Part shown: piece by piece, positions 26,501 through 38,500 of the stretch | How positions within the stretch are numbered: the stretch's first letter is position 1 | Layout: each line of letters starts with the position of its first letter | Assembly: GCF_048771995.1 (NCBI RefSeq) | Contig: NC_133034.1 | Coordinates: 2,790,001-2,854,000 of the forward strand | DNA length: 64,000 nt | Direction: 5' to 3' | DNA from: Taeniopygia guttata | Taxonomy: Eukaryota > Chordata > Aves > Passeriformes > Estrildidae | Program-made: the position numbers and the translations under genes | Notes under the pieces: model-generated | Databases searched by the model: none | What the model was told of the DNA's origin: nothing | Seen by the model: the letters and a program-made list of their open reading frames with translations, nothing else

Positions 26501-29500
26501 CTCTTAACAAGCCATGTACAAATAATTAGAGAACTCTACAGAGGTTTGCTGCAGGCTGGTGAGAATGTTGTTTTGGGGTTTATTCCCAGAGTCACAGATG
26601 ACTCTGACTTTGACTCACAGATGACATCAAGGCCAGATGAATGACCTTGGCCCTTGGTTTGGGGCTTTTTTTGTGTCTCATTACTGACAATTTGAATGCT
26701 TATGCTTAATAAGCTTAATAAGGCTGATGCTTAACCTGCCTCAGGTCTGAAACCTAGCTGGTGGCAAAGTCCTTTCAGATGCTCAAGGAAATGCCCTGGT
26801 GAGTTCAAAGTGCTTGCCTGGTGCTAGCGCTGAGAGCAGCAAGGGGAACGTGGCAGGTGCTGCGGTGCCACCGTGGGACACTGATATATTTTTATCACAA
26901 TTAATGTCACTGGCAGCAACACATTCCGAGACCTCACATAGCCTCGTTCATCAGTCAGTTGCATTTCTCTAAACTTTTGACCACATCTAAATGTAAAACA
27001 GGAACCACGCAGTCTGTACACAGTGTCTGCGATCACTCAGCTCTGATAAACAGTCTAAATATGTCAACACGATACTGATGGGTCTAGAAGATTCTACCCT
27101 AATTACTGAAACAAATCTACATACTACAGTGTTTAAAAATGTTTCGCTTCCTCTTTGCCCCTCAATTACTATTGCACAACTCTCCCCAGTGAGAAAACAT
27201 CAGTTAAAATGGTTTGCTTGCTGACACTGGATGGAAAAACAACCCAAAAAGCACAGATGGAAATGCACAACATTAGCTCTGACCCATCTTTATTGCACTG
27301 TTCAGCGGCAGTATTTGTACCTGAAATCACAAAGACGATGGAAAATCCATTAGGATGAAGAACTGTAACTTGTCAATTCTACCCAAAACTGGTTCTCAAT
27401 TCCTGAATAATCATCAGCAATCCAGCTCAGATCATAGTTTTTAGAAATACCTCACAGACACCTGTGGCCCAGGATATGTGCATTTGGGACCCTCAGGTGG
27501 GGTTATTTTGCCAAGGAAATTTATGAGAGTAGTTGTGATGCCCTATTCAATGCAAGCACAGCCAGTTCTCTGATTAAGAGACTCTGTGTGTAAAATGCAT
27601 ATCAATTTTTTTTTTCGCCAATGGCGATGACAAAGCTCATTAGACCCTCTGAAGGCCTCTCCCACAAGAGATTCTTGCCAGAAAGTCCTGTTTGTCAGGA
27701 ATCTCAGAAGAATTGCTGATGGCCAATCTCTTCCTGCCATTCACCCCAGTCTAGGACTGCTGCCCATTCCTTCTGGGGCAGCACACTGCTCCAAACCTCC
27801 CAGACCTCAGCACTCATTTCCCACCACTCTCACAAGGCCTCAGATGCATTTGGAGTTTGGATGGTGGGAACATAGATGCAGACAGTGGAACCACCTTCAC
27901 TCTAAAACCAAACTCTGTTCTAGTTGGTCTGAGCATGATATGCAAGATGAAGCAGGGGAAGCAAATTGGATTCCTGGGATCCTTATCTGTGCTTTGTAAC
28001 CTCATGATTGCCAGTGCTTTGAGATCTTATGAAGGAAAAGGGAATAGTAGGAAACCCTTCAGTGAAACAAATAAAATTCATGACTATCACAGGTCTTCTG
28101 CATCCTGGCAGAGGGGAAAGGAGCAATTGGATACAGAGGGAATAAAAACAGTGGGAGGAAGAAATTCTCATTTCAAACTGCAGCTCTTGGGAGATACCTG
28201 CACTCAGATGATCTAATTCTTGTCTCCCCCAGCTCTTTGCTGTATTGGGCATGGCTGGTTGCTCCATAGCTCTCCTGTGACTGTTTTCATTAGGCCTTCT
28301 GTGCTTATACAAGCTTTTTCTGCCCACAGTTCCTGCGCATGGTAGATGCTTGTGCCAGTTTTCTCACCGAAGCACTCCAGCCGGAGAACTGCGTTGGCAT
28401 CCTGAGGCTGGCTGATGCCCACTCCCTGCACAGCCTCAAACAACAGGTACAGAACTACATTATCCAGAACTTCACCCAGGTCCTGAACTACGAGGAGTTC
28501 CTGGAGCTGCCGGCGGACATCCTGTGCAGCACGCTGAAGAGCGATGACCTCTGCGTCACGGAAGAGGCGCAGGTGTTCGAGACCGTGATGAACTGGGTCC
28601 GGTACAAGGAGTCAGAAAGGTTTTCTCTCCTGCCCTACGTGCTGGAGAACGTCCGGCTGCCCCTCTTGGACCCTTGGTATTTTGTAGAGACTGTTGAAGC
28701 TGATCAACTCATTAGACAGTGTCCAGATGTCTTTCCTTTGCTCCAAGAAGCAAGAATGTACCATCTGTCAGGCAATGAGGTGAGTAAAACAGGAAGGTAT
28801 TAGCCAGTCATTGTAAACGTCTCATGCTTCAGCTCAAATATCGATTTGAAAGGAGCAGTGCCATGGGGCAGAAAAAGGTAATCACACTGAATTTCCACTA
28901 ACTGGTGCTACTGAAAAGTCAAAATGGGCCTCAGAATTTATCCTACTGTCTTAGACAGTTCAGAAGATTTTGGTGGGTTGTTTTAAAACAAAGTGCACAG
29001 CTTCCTGTTTATGAACATCTGAGCTTGACCCTTCATACACACTCTTGCTAAATGGAGACCCCAGGTAGTTTCCCTAGTAAAACCACAAATGGTGTGAGCC
29101 CTGACACCTCACCCTCTCAGCTATTGCTTCAAGCCCAAGAAAATAAATAATTTTCCCACCAAACTGTGCCACAATCAGTAATGACTCTTTCAAATGTGAA
29201 TATGTAACAACTTCCCCTGTTACTTATGGGGGGAAATGTTCCATAAAGGAAATATTCTTCCTCCTGTGAAGAAGACAGTCTCTTTGCAGAGGAGAGAAGT
29301 GCCCATCTGCCGTTTGCAGAGGTCCCTGCACCCAAAGAGACAGATTAATCCTGACATCCAGTCGAGTCCTGTCCTGCCTGCTCAGTGCAGGCTGTGGTGG
29401 ATCTCCGGTTCTTATGGAAGAACCGTCCCCTTTGGAAAGTTAGGTATCAGTCACATCTCTCTGGCCAAAATACGGGGGAGAGGGGAGAGCAACCAAGAGG

Positions 29501-32500
29501 TCAGATTGCACAACAGGAGCAGAGTTGGTGAGTGTGCGAGGAAACGCGTCCTTCCCCAGTGGGGGTCAGAGGAGGGCAGGAGGTGTTGTGGGTCCATCAC
29601 TCACGGCGGACGTGTCACTGTGTCACCGGCACGGCGAGGGGCACAGACCAAGCGCTCCTTGTGCTGCTGACCTGGGGCAGTCTGGGGCTCCCCGAGCCAG
29701 CCCTGTCCCACTGAGCAGCGCTGTCAGGTGCACGGGACGGATAAAGGCATCACCCCGGGCTGAACACGCATCACACCCATCTTCAAAGGGACAGCCGCAG
29801 GAGGCTGCGCTGCCAGCTGCCCTCCCCCGGGGCTCAGGAGGTGGCAATGCTATGGTGGCAGGCAGGTTAAAACAGAGCCCTGGAAGCTGGCAAGTCCTGA
29901 GACTCACTTTCTATAAAAATGTGCCTATTCATTCTCTGGACATAGTCAAAATGCAAGATTCGTGTCTGTGTAGATAGTATTTTTTAATATGGATAAATTA
30001 CACCGATTTATAGAAACATGTTGAAATCAGAAAGAGAAGTAAAACTTTAAGCAAGTTGCCTCCTGACACAGCATTTAACCTGTGGGCCTTATTTGCAAGC
30101 ATTTCCTCCAAGGAGGACACAAGTTTCCAAGCACCCTTTGCATTCTTTGCTCCTGGTGAACATCTACCGGACAAGTGAACTTCTCCAGTGCCCCTGAAAC
30201 AAAGACCTGATCAATAAACTGAGCCAACAAGCAGTAAATTAGAGCTAAGCACATTTCAGACCCTGGTGCTGGCTTTAAATAAGTCTTCTAATTTTGGCTT
30301 GAAGTAAGAGCTTATACACAAAGAAATAAATAAAAATAACCCTTCCACAGTTGAGAATTGTTATTGTTCTGACACTAACATATCTCTTCAGGACAAATAG
30401 TAAGAGCACTTATTTTCTGCTAGCACTAACTGCAGTCTTGCTCTCTCCAAGCTCCCCAAGGCATACACAAACCTTGGGGCCTCCCCTACCCTGCCCTCAC
30501 TCTGTCAGTCCAAATAAAACCTGTCCTTTTCAGCCTTGTCACTACTGCTCACCTGCATAGGTCTTGGTGCCATCCTGGTAATTCCTAAAAGGATCTGAAA
30601 GGATCCTAGTAGGTATGCAAAAGCAGCTAAGTTCAGAGTTGGAAAAATCCTGCTGAAAGAAGGATACAATTCTACTGAATGCTTCTAGGATGCTTTTCAG
30701 GCTTTCAGCTTAGAAAGTATTGGCTAATTGGTTCAGCTGATGTAAGCCTGATGTGATTTGAAAAACAGGTAATCAAAGAAAAGGTCACCTGGCCTTTCTG
30801 TAGCTGTAGGTGTAAGTGCCCTGTGTACTCACTCTGTCTCACTTGCATTTAGATTATTACAGAAAGGACCAAGCCCAGGATGCACGAGTTCCAGTCTGAG
30901 GTGTTTATGATCATAGGGGGCTGTACAAAAGATGAGAAGTTTGTAGCAGAAGTGACTTGCCTGGATCCTTTGAGGCGAAGCCGTCTGGAAGTAGCAAAAT
31001 TACCAATCACAGAGCAGGAGCCGGAGAATGAGAATAAAAAATGGGTGGAGTTTGCATGCATTACTCTAAAAAATGAAGTCTACATATCGGGTAAGGAACA
31101 AGACATTTCTGGGAGTGCAAGAAGGGAACCAAGGGTTCTCATGATTATTTCCAGCTTTTATCAAAACCATGCTTGAGGCAGCTTTAGAAAAATTAAGCAC
31201 TACAGGTATTTTAATGCTTTGGCTTTGGACATGCTCCAGAGAGCACTGGATGTGTAAGGACACTGCCTAGCTCTGATTTGAGCACAGGATTCCTTTTTAG
31301 ACAACATTGATCCCTATGCATGGGCACTTGCGTGCAGCACCCTGAACAGTGACTGAGGCCCCAGGAGGGTTCTTGGGAACAGTTTACCAAACATAAAATG
31401 GCAAATTGCTTCAGCATCTTCTCATGACAAGTTCATTTGAAGCTCCACATGGATTAGCAAAATCCTGCCAGAATCTGAGTCATTCTGCAAAAGTCAGTCA
31501 AGAACCTGCAGGGAGCTGTCACTGATGTTTGGCTGCCCCTTGAAAGCTGCCATCACACAGGACTGTGTGATGTGGGACCTGCCCACCCACAGTTAACAAC
31601 TTGGCAGTATAAACTGTCAAAGCCAGATGAAATCCCATGTTCCAGACACCCAGTGTGGGTCTAAACAACTCATGTGCTGGTCATCATCCCAGAGCTTCAG
31701 GAGATGTATTTAACTTCCCACACAAATACAGTTGAGCTCCACACAGCAGTTTGATCCCAGAGCTACAGAGATTTTACTCTGACAATCAAAATGTTAAAAT
31801 CAAGCTTGTTAGCCAATTTGACAGCTGCTTTTGATAGCCTGTCAAAAATTAAGTTTGATGATCTTGTTCTGCTTCCAGAGGTAACGTGACAGCAAGTTTT
31901 TCATCACTGTGTCATTACGGACCATGGTACAGAGCAGGGCCTTCATGGGCAGAAGACTGCCTTTCTGCAAAACTGGCCATGAAATTCTATACTCCATTAA
32001 AAAAGAAGAGTAGAAAGGAGGAGAGTAGGCCAAAGTGTGAATGCTTTGCTTAAATGTGAATAATGGTCCACTTCCTTTATTAAAATATGTTCCATTGCAT
32101 TCTTTCTTTTGGGAGTCTACATATTTTTGATACTTCATTCCAATTTAACATTTATTAAAGCTTTATCCTGGGATAACAATTAGATTACTCTTCTTATAAA
32201 TTTCCTTTTCCGTATTTCCTTTCAGTCCACCATAGAGAGTTTCTGGCATTAACCCCTCTGCTAAAGGGTAACTGTAGAGAGGAACCTAAGTCAAACATTC
32301 CAACTAGGGAATATTCCCCTCACCCTCACACCCTTGAGTTGAGAGATTTTTTTTCCATTTGCCTTCAATTTGCTACCCTTTCCTCTTTTTCAAGGCTTTT
32401 TGCATTCTTTTATTCCTGACATCTTTTCCAATGTCTCTTCTCCACTTTTATTTTATGTTCTATCCAGGCTACCTCCAGGCCAGGCTAAAACATTCCCTGC

Positions 32501-35500
32501 TGTGGTGAGTCTAAGCTGGCTTTCCCTTTGCTTCTGTTCTCACAGCTTCTCTTTCTCCCTTCTCTGCTTACTTTCATATCTCTGAGTCCCTCTCTCCATT
32601 CCCTCTTTGCCTTTCACCTTTTTGGCCTATGTACACAAATAAAAGGCTGAGTGGACCAAAGCTATTAGCATGTTTTTCTCAGCTAAACCATTTATTAGTG
32701 TCTCAATCCTGATTAAACATCTGCTTCCTCCTGCATGTTCTCCTACTTTTGTTTTCTTTCTTTAGCTCCTCTAATTTGCTTCTTCTCTAACCTGACTTTC
32801 ATTTTTCCTAACTTCCCAACTTCCCCTTCCATGTGCTCATTTCCCTCTGTATCTTGGTACAGTCTGGAGTCTTCCCTGCTCCTTGAGCATCTGAAAAATA
32901 GGAAAGTCCTTTGCACAAGATTATGACTACTGTTAGATTAGGATTTCCCCAGAACAGTTCCAATGCTTTGACTGGATGGCTTGAAACACTACATTTGTAG
33001 CATAACTTAAAATGACATGAATTATCATTTACTATTCTGATGCTTTTACTAATAAGGTACAATTTCTCTTCAAATTAGAAGGAATTGTTGTCCAGAGGAA
33101 AAACAGAAACAAAATTAACTTCTAATCCTCTCAAAAATCTCTCCCTGTCCCCTGATGTGCAGCAAATTCACCCACTGGTCCAGCTCAAGCTACTACATGA
33201 GTTTCAGCCTGTGGAAGAAAGCACAAGCTCATGTCAAAGGGAAATTTCAAGGGAGAGTAAAGGGAACACCTGCAGTCTCTCAGCCCCATTGTAGCCATGA
33301 ATGCTGTATTCAGGCTCTTTGGCCACTTCAGCTATTTGAGTGCAAATAAAATTCAACACATACATGTGAAAAATACTGGGACAAAAGCATTACAAACGAC
33401 TCTTTCTAGCATGCTAATTATCTCTCATTCAATCTGCTGTTTGGCCCAGAGATAGGCTCCATCAGTTTGCAGTGATCTGTCTGCAGTACAGAATACCAAT
33501 GAAGGCAGACATTTTCTCAATGGAATATGAATTCTCTTTTCAGTATATTCACCAGTGAAGCAAATGTTTAATCAGGAATAAGCTACTCAGTCTGTAAATG
33601 TGGTTTCAGGCTTAACTAGATCTGTTTGTATTACAGTTACACCAGAAACTGTTGGCAAACAACAGCTCTTGTCTCAAACACTGCTCTCTGCTTTAGCATA
33701 AGCAAAGATCCACCTGCAGGTCAGCTCTAGAATGAGTTTGCAGGGTCCAGTTTTGGTCTTCAAGCTATGAATATGAAGCTTACCCAAGCCTGTAGGAAAG
33801 GGACCACAAGGAGAGGCACAAAAATGAGATCCCAGACATATGGTCCCAGGGTTGACTAGTAAAACCTTCAAGTCCTGCAGGACTATTGTTGGCAGGAGTT
33901 CAGTCGGGTATTTTGCTTTATGATGCAAACCACAGGGCTGGCTGGATCTGCCCTGCACAGCCTGGCAGTTTTCCAGTCCAGGCCTGCCTTCAAGGGATTT
34001 GGCACTGCCAGCTGCAGCATCCTCCACTATCTTACTTAAATCACATTTGTCTATTTGTCCCTTTGCAGCAGTTCTGCAAAGCTCTGGTGTTCACAAAAAT
34101 CTCCTGCATGTCACCCTGCTGTGTGGTTGGTCTCACACTCAGTATTGAAATGAAAGTGGTTGTGGTCTGGTAAAGTGAGGAACAGTGATTTATCTTCACT
34201 GAATATTTGGCTGTAGAAATTGTTCAGTTTCCTTCACTATTAAGTAAACTAAATGCAGACATTTTCTTCTGTTGTAACAGGACCAGTTAACAATCAGTAA
34301 CAATGATTTACTTTCCATTTTGAGAGAACACAATTTTAAACATATTGGAGTTTTAAAGTAAATACAAGCTGTGCTATCATATTTACATACGTCATGTACA
34401 CTACAGGTGGCAAAGAAACAAAGCACGATGTCTGGAAATACAACGCCTCCATCAACAAATGGATACAAATTGAGTATCTCAACATTGGGCGCTGGAGACA
34501 TAAAATGGCAGTGTTGGGTGGCAAAGTGTACGTCATTGGGGGCTTTGATGGCATGCAGAGAATCAACAGCATGGAAGCATATGATCCCTTTCATAACTGC
34601 TGGTCAGAGGTAAGAGGCTGCATCACGTAACATTTTAATAATTTGGAATATTTTAATCAGAAAATCTTAGGGCTTGGATTCATCAAAATGATTTTGTATA
34701 ATTCTTTTAAGTATTTCTGGTCTTTAAAAACCCTAAGTATTTTTTTTTTCTATAGAAATACATATCTTTTAGAAGGTAAAAATCCCTGGATTGCCAGCCA
34801 ATATTTTCCTGTGAGACATCTAATGCCTAATTTTCCATTGTTTAGTTGGCTTTTAAAACTAGTAGTCCATAAATCAAGGAGTAGGAATATAGTATGCATG
34901 AACCAGAGCACAGGCTGAAAACTACTGCTCTTACACATTTTATATGTATATATAATGTATATATAAAGCTGTGCTTTATATATGGTATGGGTTATGCATT
35001 AAAGTGAAAGTACAGGTTTGAAGGTAAACAGGATTAAACCCACTCTCCCCCCCACCCCAGTTCTACAGTGTACTTCAAGCAATGAGAGGAGAGAATTAGC
35101 CAGCAATTAATCCATGACAGTAATGAGATTAGGCATTATAATAGCAGATACAACCCATTGTCTGTAGATTATACAAAGCAATGTGGATGACTCTAACAAT
35201 CACAGCTGCAAGTAGCAAGATCAGTATAAACAAATTCCTTGTGCTTTTTTGCAATGTATGGAAGAATGTAAAGAAGATTTTTGGCATTTCTGATATTTCC
35301 TAGCTTCTGAATTATTGAAGTAATTTTAATTTCAGCATTTGAACAGAGAATATTTTTATTACGGGTTTTTGCAGTCTAAAAAAAAGCTGAAACATACTAC
35401 TCCCTTATCCTTAGAAACATCATCTTCTGAACCCTGCTTAAAATGAGATGCCTGACTTCAAATTCTGCAGGCCCCCTTCCCATAGGTGTCAGTCTGAGTG

Positions 35501-38500
35501 GTTCACATGGTTACTGATGATTTCTTTTGGTGCCCAGGCTGCTCCCCTGATGGTGAACGTGAGCTCCTTTGCAGCAGCCAGCTACAAGAAGAAGCTGTAC
35601 GTGATTGGGGGGGGCCCCAATGGGAAGCTGGCCACGGACAAGACTCAGTGCTACGACCCGGCCACCAACACGTGGAGCCTGAGGGCTGCCATGCCCGTGG
35701 AGGCCAAGTGCATCAACGCTGCCAGCTTCAGGGACCACATCTACGTGGTGGGTAAGTGCAGCACCCGTGGCTCTCCTTGTCTGCACCGAGCAGGGCTTGG
35801 CCCTGTGCTTCTGTGTGGAACATGGCTCTTCCCGGTGAGCTTAGTGAGGGGTGGGAATCCAGGATGTTCACAAACAGCAGGAAAAGGTCCCCAAGTCAAA
35901 ACCCCTGTTAGCATGGTAGCTATCTGGGAAAGCTGGAGCTAGCCCAGAGACAGCTTAAAGCCATCCAAAGATGTGTTCATAGTGGCAAAGGCGTGATCTC
36001 ATGGCTACATCATGTCCCCTCTCCTCTCCAGGGGCATTACACAACTCACTGCATGTCAGAATCTGTGGGTATTGGTGATTCCGAGATTGTAGAAAGTCTC
36101 TGTCTTTCAGCCCCGTTGCCAAAGAAGAAGCCATAGTTCGTCTGTGCTGGTTTCCAGGTTGTTTATTCTGTTTATCTCTAACATGTTCTGCTGCCCTGCC
36201 GCAGCTCTGTCCTGCAGGGCAGCGTGTGGGGCTCTGCCCTCAGTGGGATGGTACAAACATTAAATACCACAAACTACCTGTGCTGGATTTACAATAATGT
36301 GCCAATATCTGTCATCTACGTTGAACAGTGTGTCCCCAGCCTAAACCAATAGAAAAATGCCAACATCACCAAGAACATGGAGGTAAGGAAGAAGAAGGAG
36401 GAAGAACAGGATCAGGCCCACTTTCCTCCATCTTAGAACTCCTGACCCCCATGTACAAAGTAAAACCCCCCTGTACAGGTGTTAAAACCCCCCTGTACAA
36501 TACTAAAAAATTTTACCCTCTAATTTGTGACTACTTTTACTATACCATCTAACCCTATGTGACTGCTTGTTCCACCTTTAAAGTTGGTAATTCATTCCAT
36601 GGTTCAAACTCAAAATCACAGCTGTTTTCAGCTGCTTGCCAGGGTCTAAAATGCTTCTGACCAAGGCCTGGAACCTCTGAAAATGTCTGAGGGACATTTT
36701 GAGTTCCGACAACTGCATACAGGATTTATGTTGGGATAAGAGTATGAGGAGCAGGTCAAGGGAGCAGAGCCACTGAGACCCAAAGACCCAGAGTTCTTCA
36801 CTTGATTTCTCTTGGGGTTAATTCAGTCAATCACCAGAACTGGAAGAAAAAAATGGAAGAACAAGAGTTTGAGCTGAACTATGGTGGGGGGGGGGAGGGA
36901 GCCTGCACACATCTCCAGATGGTACTACAAAAACCAAAAGAAAAGAAGAACTTTGTTTCCAAATCAGGAGCTCTGAAAATTTTCCCCTTCCTCTTCCAGC
37001 ATTGGAGCAGGGAATTTCAGTATAATCAATATGGTGCTGACAGCTGACATAGAGCTGAAGTATTCACCAAATAATTAATGGTGCTCTGGAGGGAGATTTG
37101 CAATCTGCATGTGTGTGCACATACACACACACCTTTTGTGTACATAAATGCCTCATGTTTGTCCTCAAGCATGAAGGTGAGGAGTTGACCTCACCCTGTT
37201 TGTACAGGATGACAGAGAGAGAAGGCACATGACTTATGGGCTAGCTGATATAACTCCTGATAAAATGGACAAGATACTCCAGTCACATTCATTCAGCATC
37301 TTTCAGCCAGCAACATCCACCAGTAAATCTCTAGTTTATCTATCTGAGAAACAAATCTACTCCAACTGGATAGAAATCAGCCCCATATGAAATTTAAAAG
37401 ATAAAAGAGCATTTGCATCCAAAGCAATCAAATTACCCAGACTGATGAATTACCAACTGCCAAGTGAATCACTACAACTAACAATGTCTGTTTTCAGCCT
37501 GTTCCAATTAAGTCACCTCTGAATGACTTGACCACCCTTCAGGTACTGCACTAGTATTGTCAAACTCAGCATCTGTAATAAGTACCACAGATAAATGCTT
37601 ACTTTGCCAGCAGGAAGGATCCCAGGCATTGTTGCACCTCTTTAATAAGACCACGTCTTCAAGATTTCCCTATCCAGAAGAACAGTGCCAGATTCTTTTC
37701 AGTGGTGGCCAGGGACAGGACAAGGAACAATGACTATAACTACAACATAACAAGTTCCACCTCAGCCTGAGGAAGGACTTCTTTATGTTGAGGGTTGCAG
37801 AGCACTGGAACAGCTGCCCAGTGAGGTTGTGTAGACTCTTTCTGGAGACATTCCAAACCCACCTGGATGCATTCCAGTGTAACCGGCTCCAGGTGACCCT
37901 GCCTTGGCAGAGGAGTTGGATTATCTGTGGATAATCTCCAGAGATCTCTTCCAACCCTAACAATTATGTGATTCTGTACAGCTAATACAGAAGACATACT
38001 CAGTGCCTGCAAATTTCAGAACAAGAACCGTTTAGCTGTTGGTAATCTTGGTAGGGAATGTATTTTCATAGCCTTTCATGAGAATTGAGGTATTGGCCAT
38101 TTTTTCAAGAGAAAAGGACACTGCAATATTGAAAAGGTGCACTAAGAACATTTACTAAGAATCATTAATAACTTCAGTTTTGGGAAACACAGAGAAACTG
38201 AAGGTCACTCTCTATTTAAACTATTGATCACTCTCCAACAAACCCATAGAAAGATTATTGATTCCGTCTGACAAACTCTAAACAAGGAAGGGTTTTTGAA
38301 AGCAGCCGGTTCCAGGAAGAAGGAGGATTGATGGACAGGGGAATGAGTGGAAAAATCCTGTACCCATTTCTAATAGTGATGGTTTACCACAGCTGGCCCT
38401 CTATGATCTAAGTACTTTTAAACAAAATAGCATTTTTCTGAAGCTGTGTCCTCAGCTGGAGCAGCAGGTATGAGAAAGATCTGTTGCTAGGTGCACTACG

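Larger units (their letters stand above)
22698..28329 (+). other. KLHL6: KLHL6 intron 2
   Basis: A 5.6-kb GT-AG intron, the largest. It contains a CR1 fragment (23449-23660), a GC-rich section (about 24620-25900) with two small minisatellites, and otherwise unremarkable sequence. Confidence 0.8.

Noticed and set aside
29236-29977. Overlapping 144- and 150-codon frames in KLHL6 intron 3
   Set aside because: They lie in a GC-rich patch where stops are rare, overlap each other in different frames, and have no recognised family.
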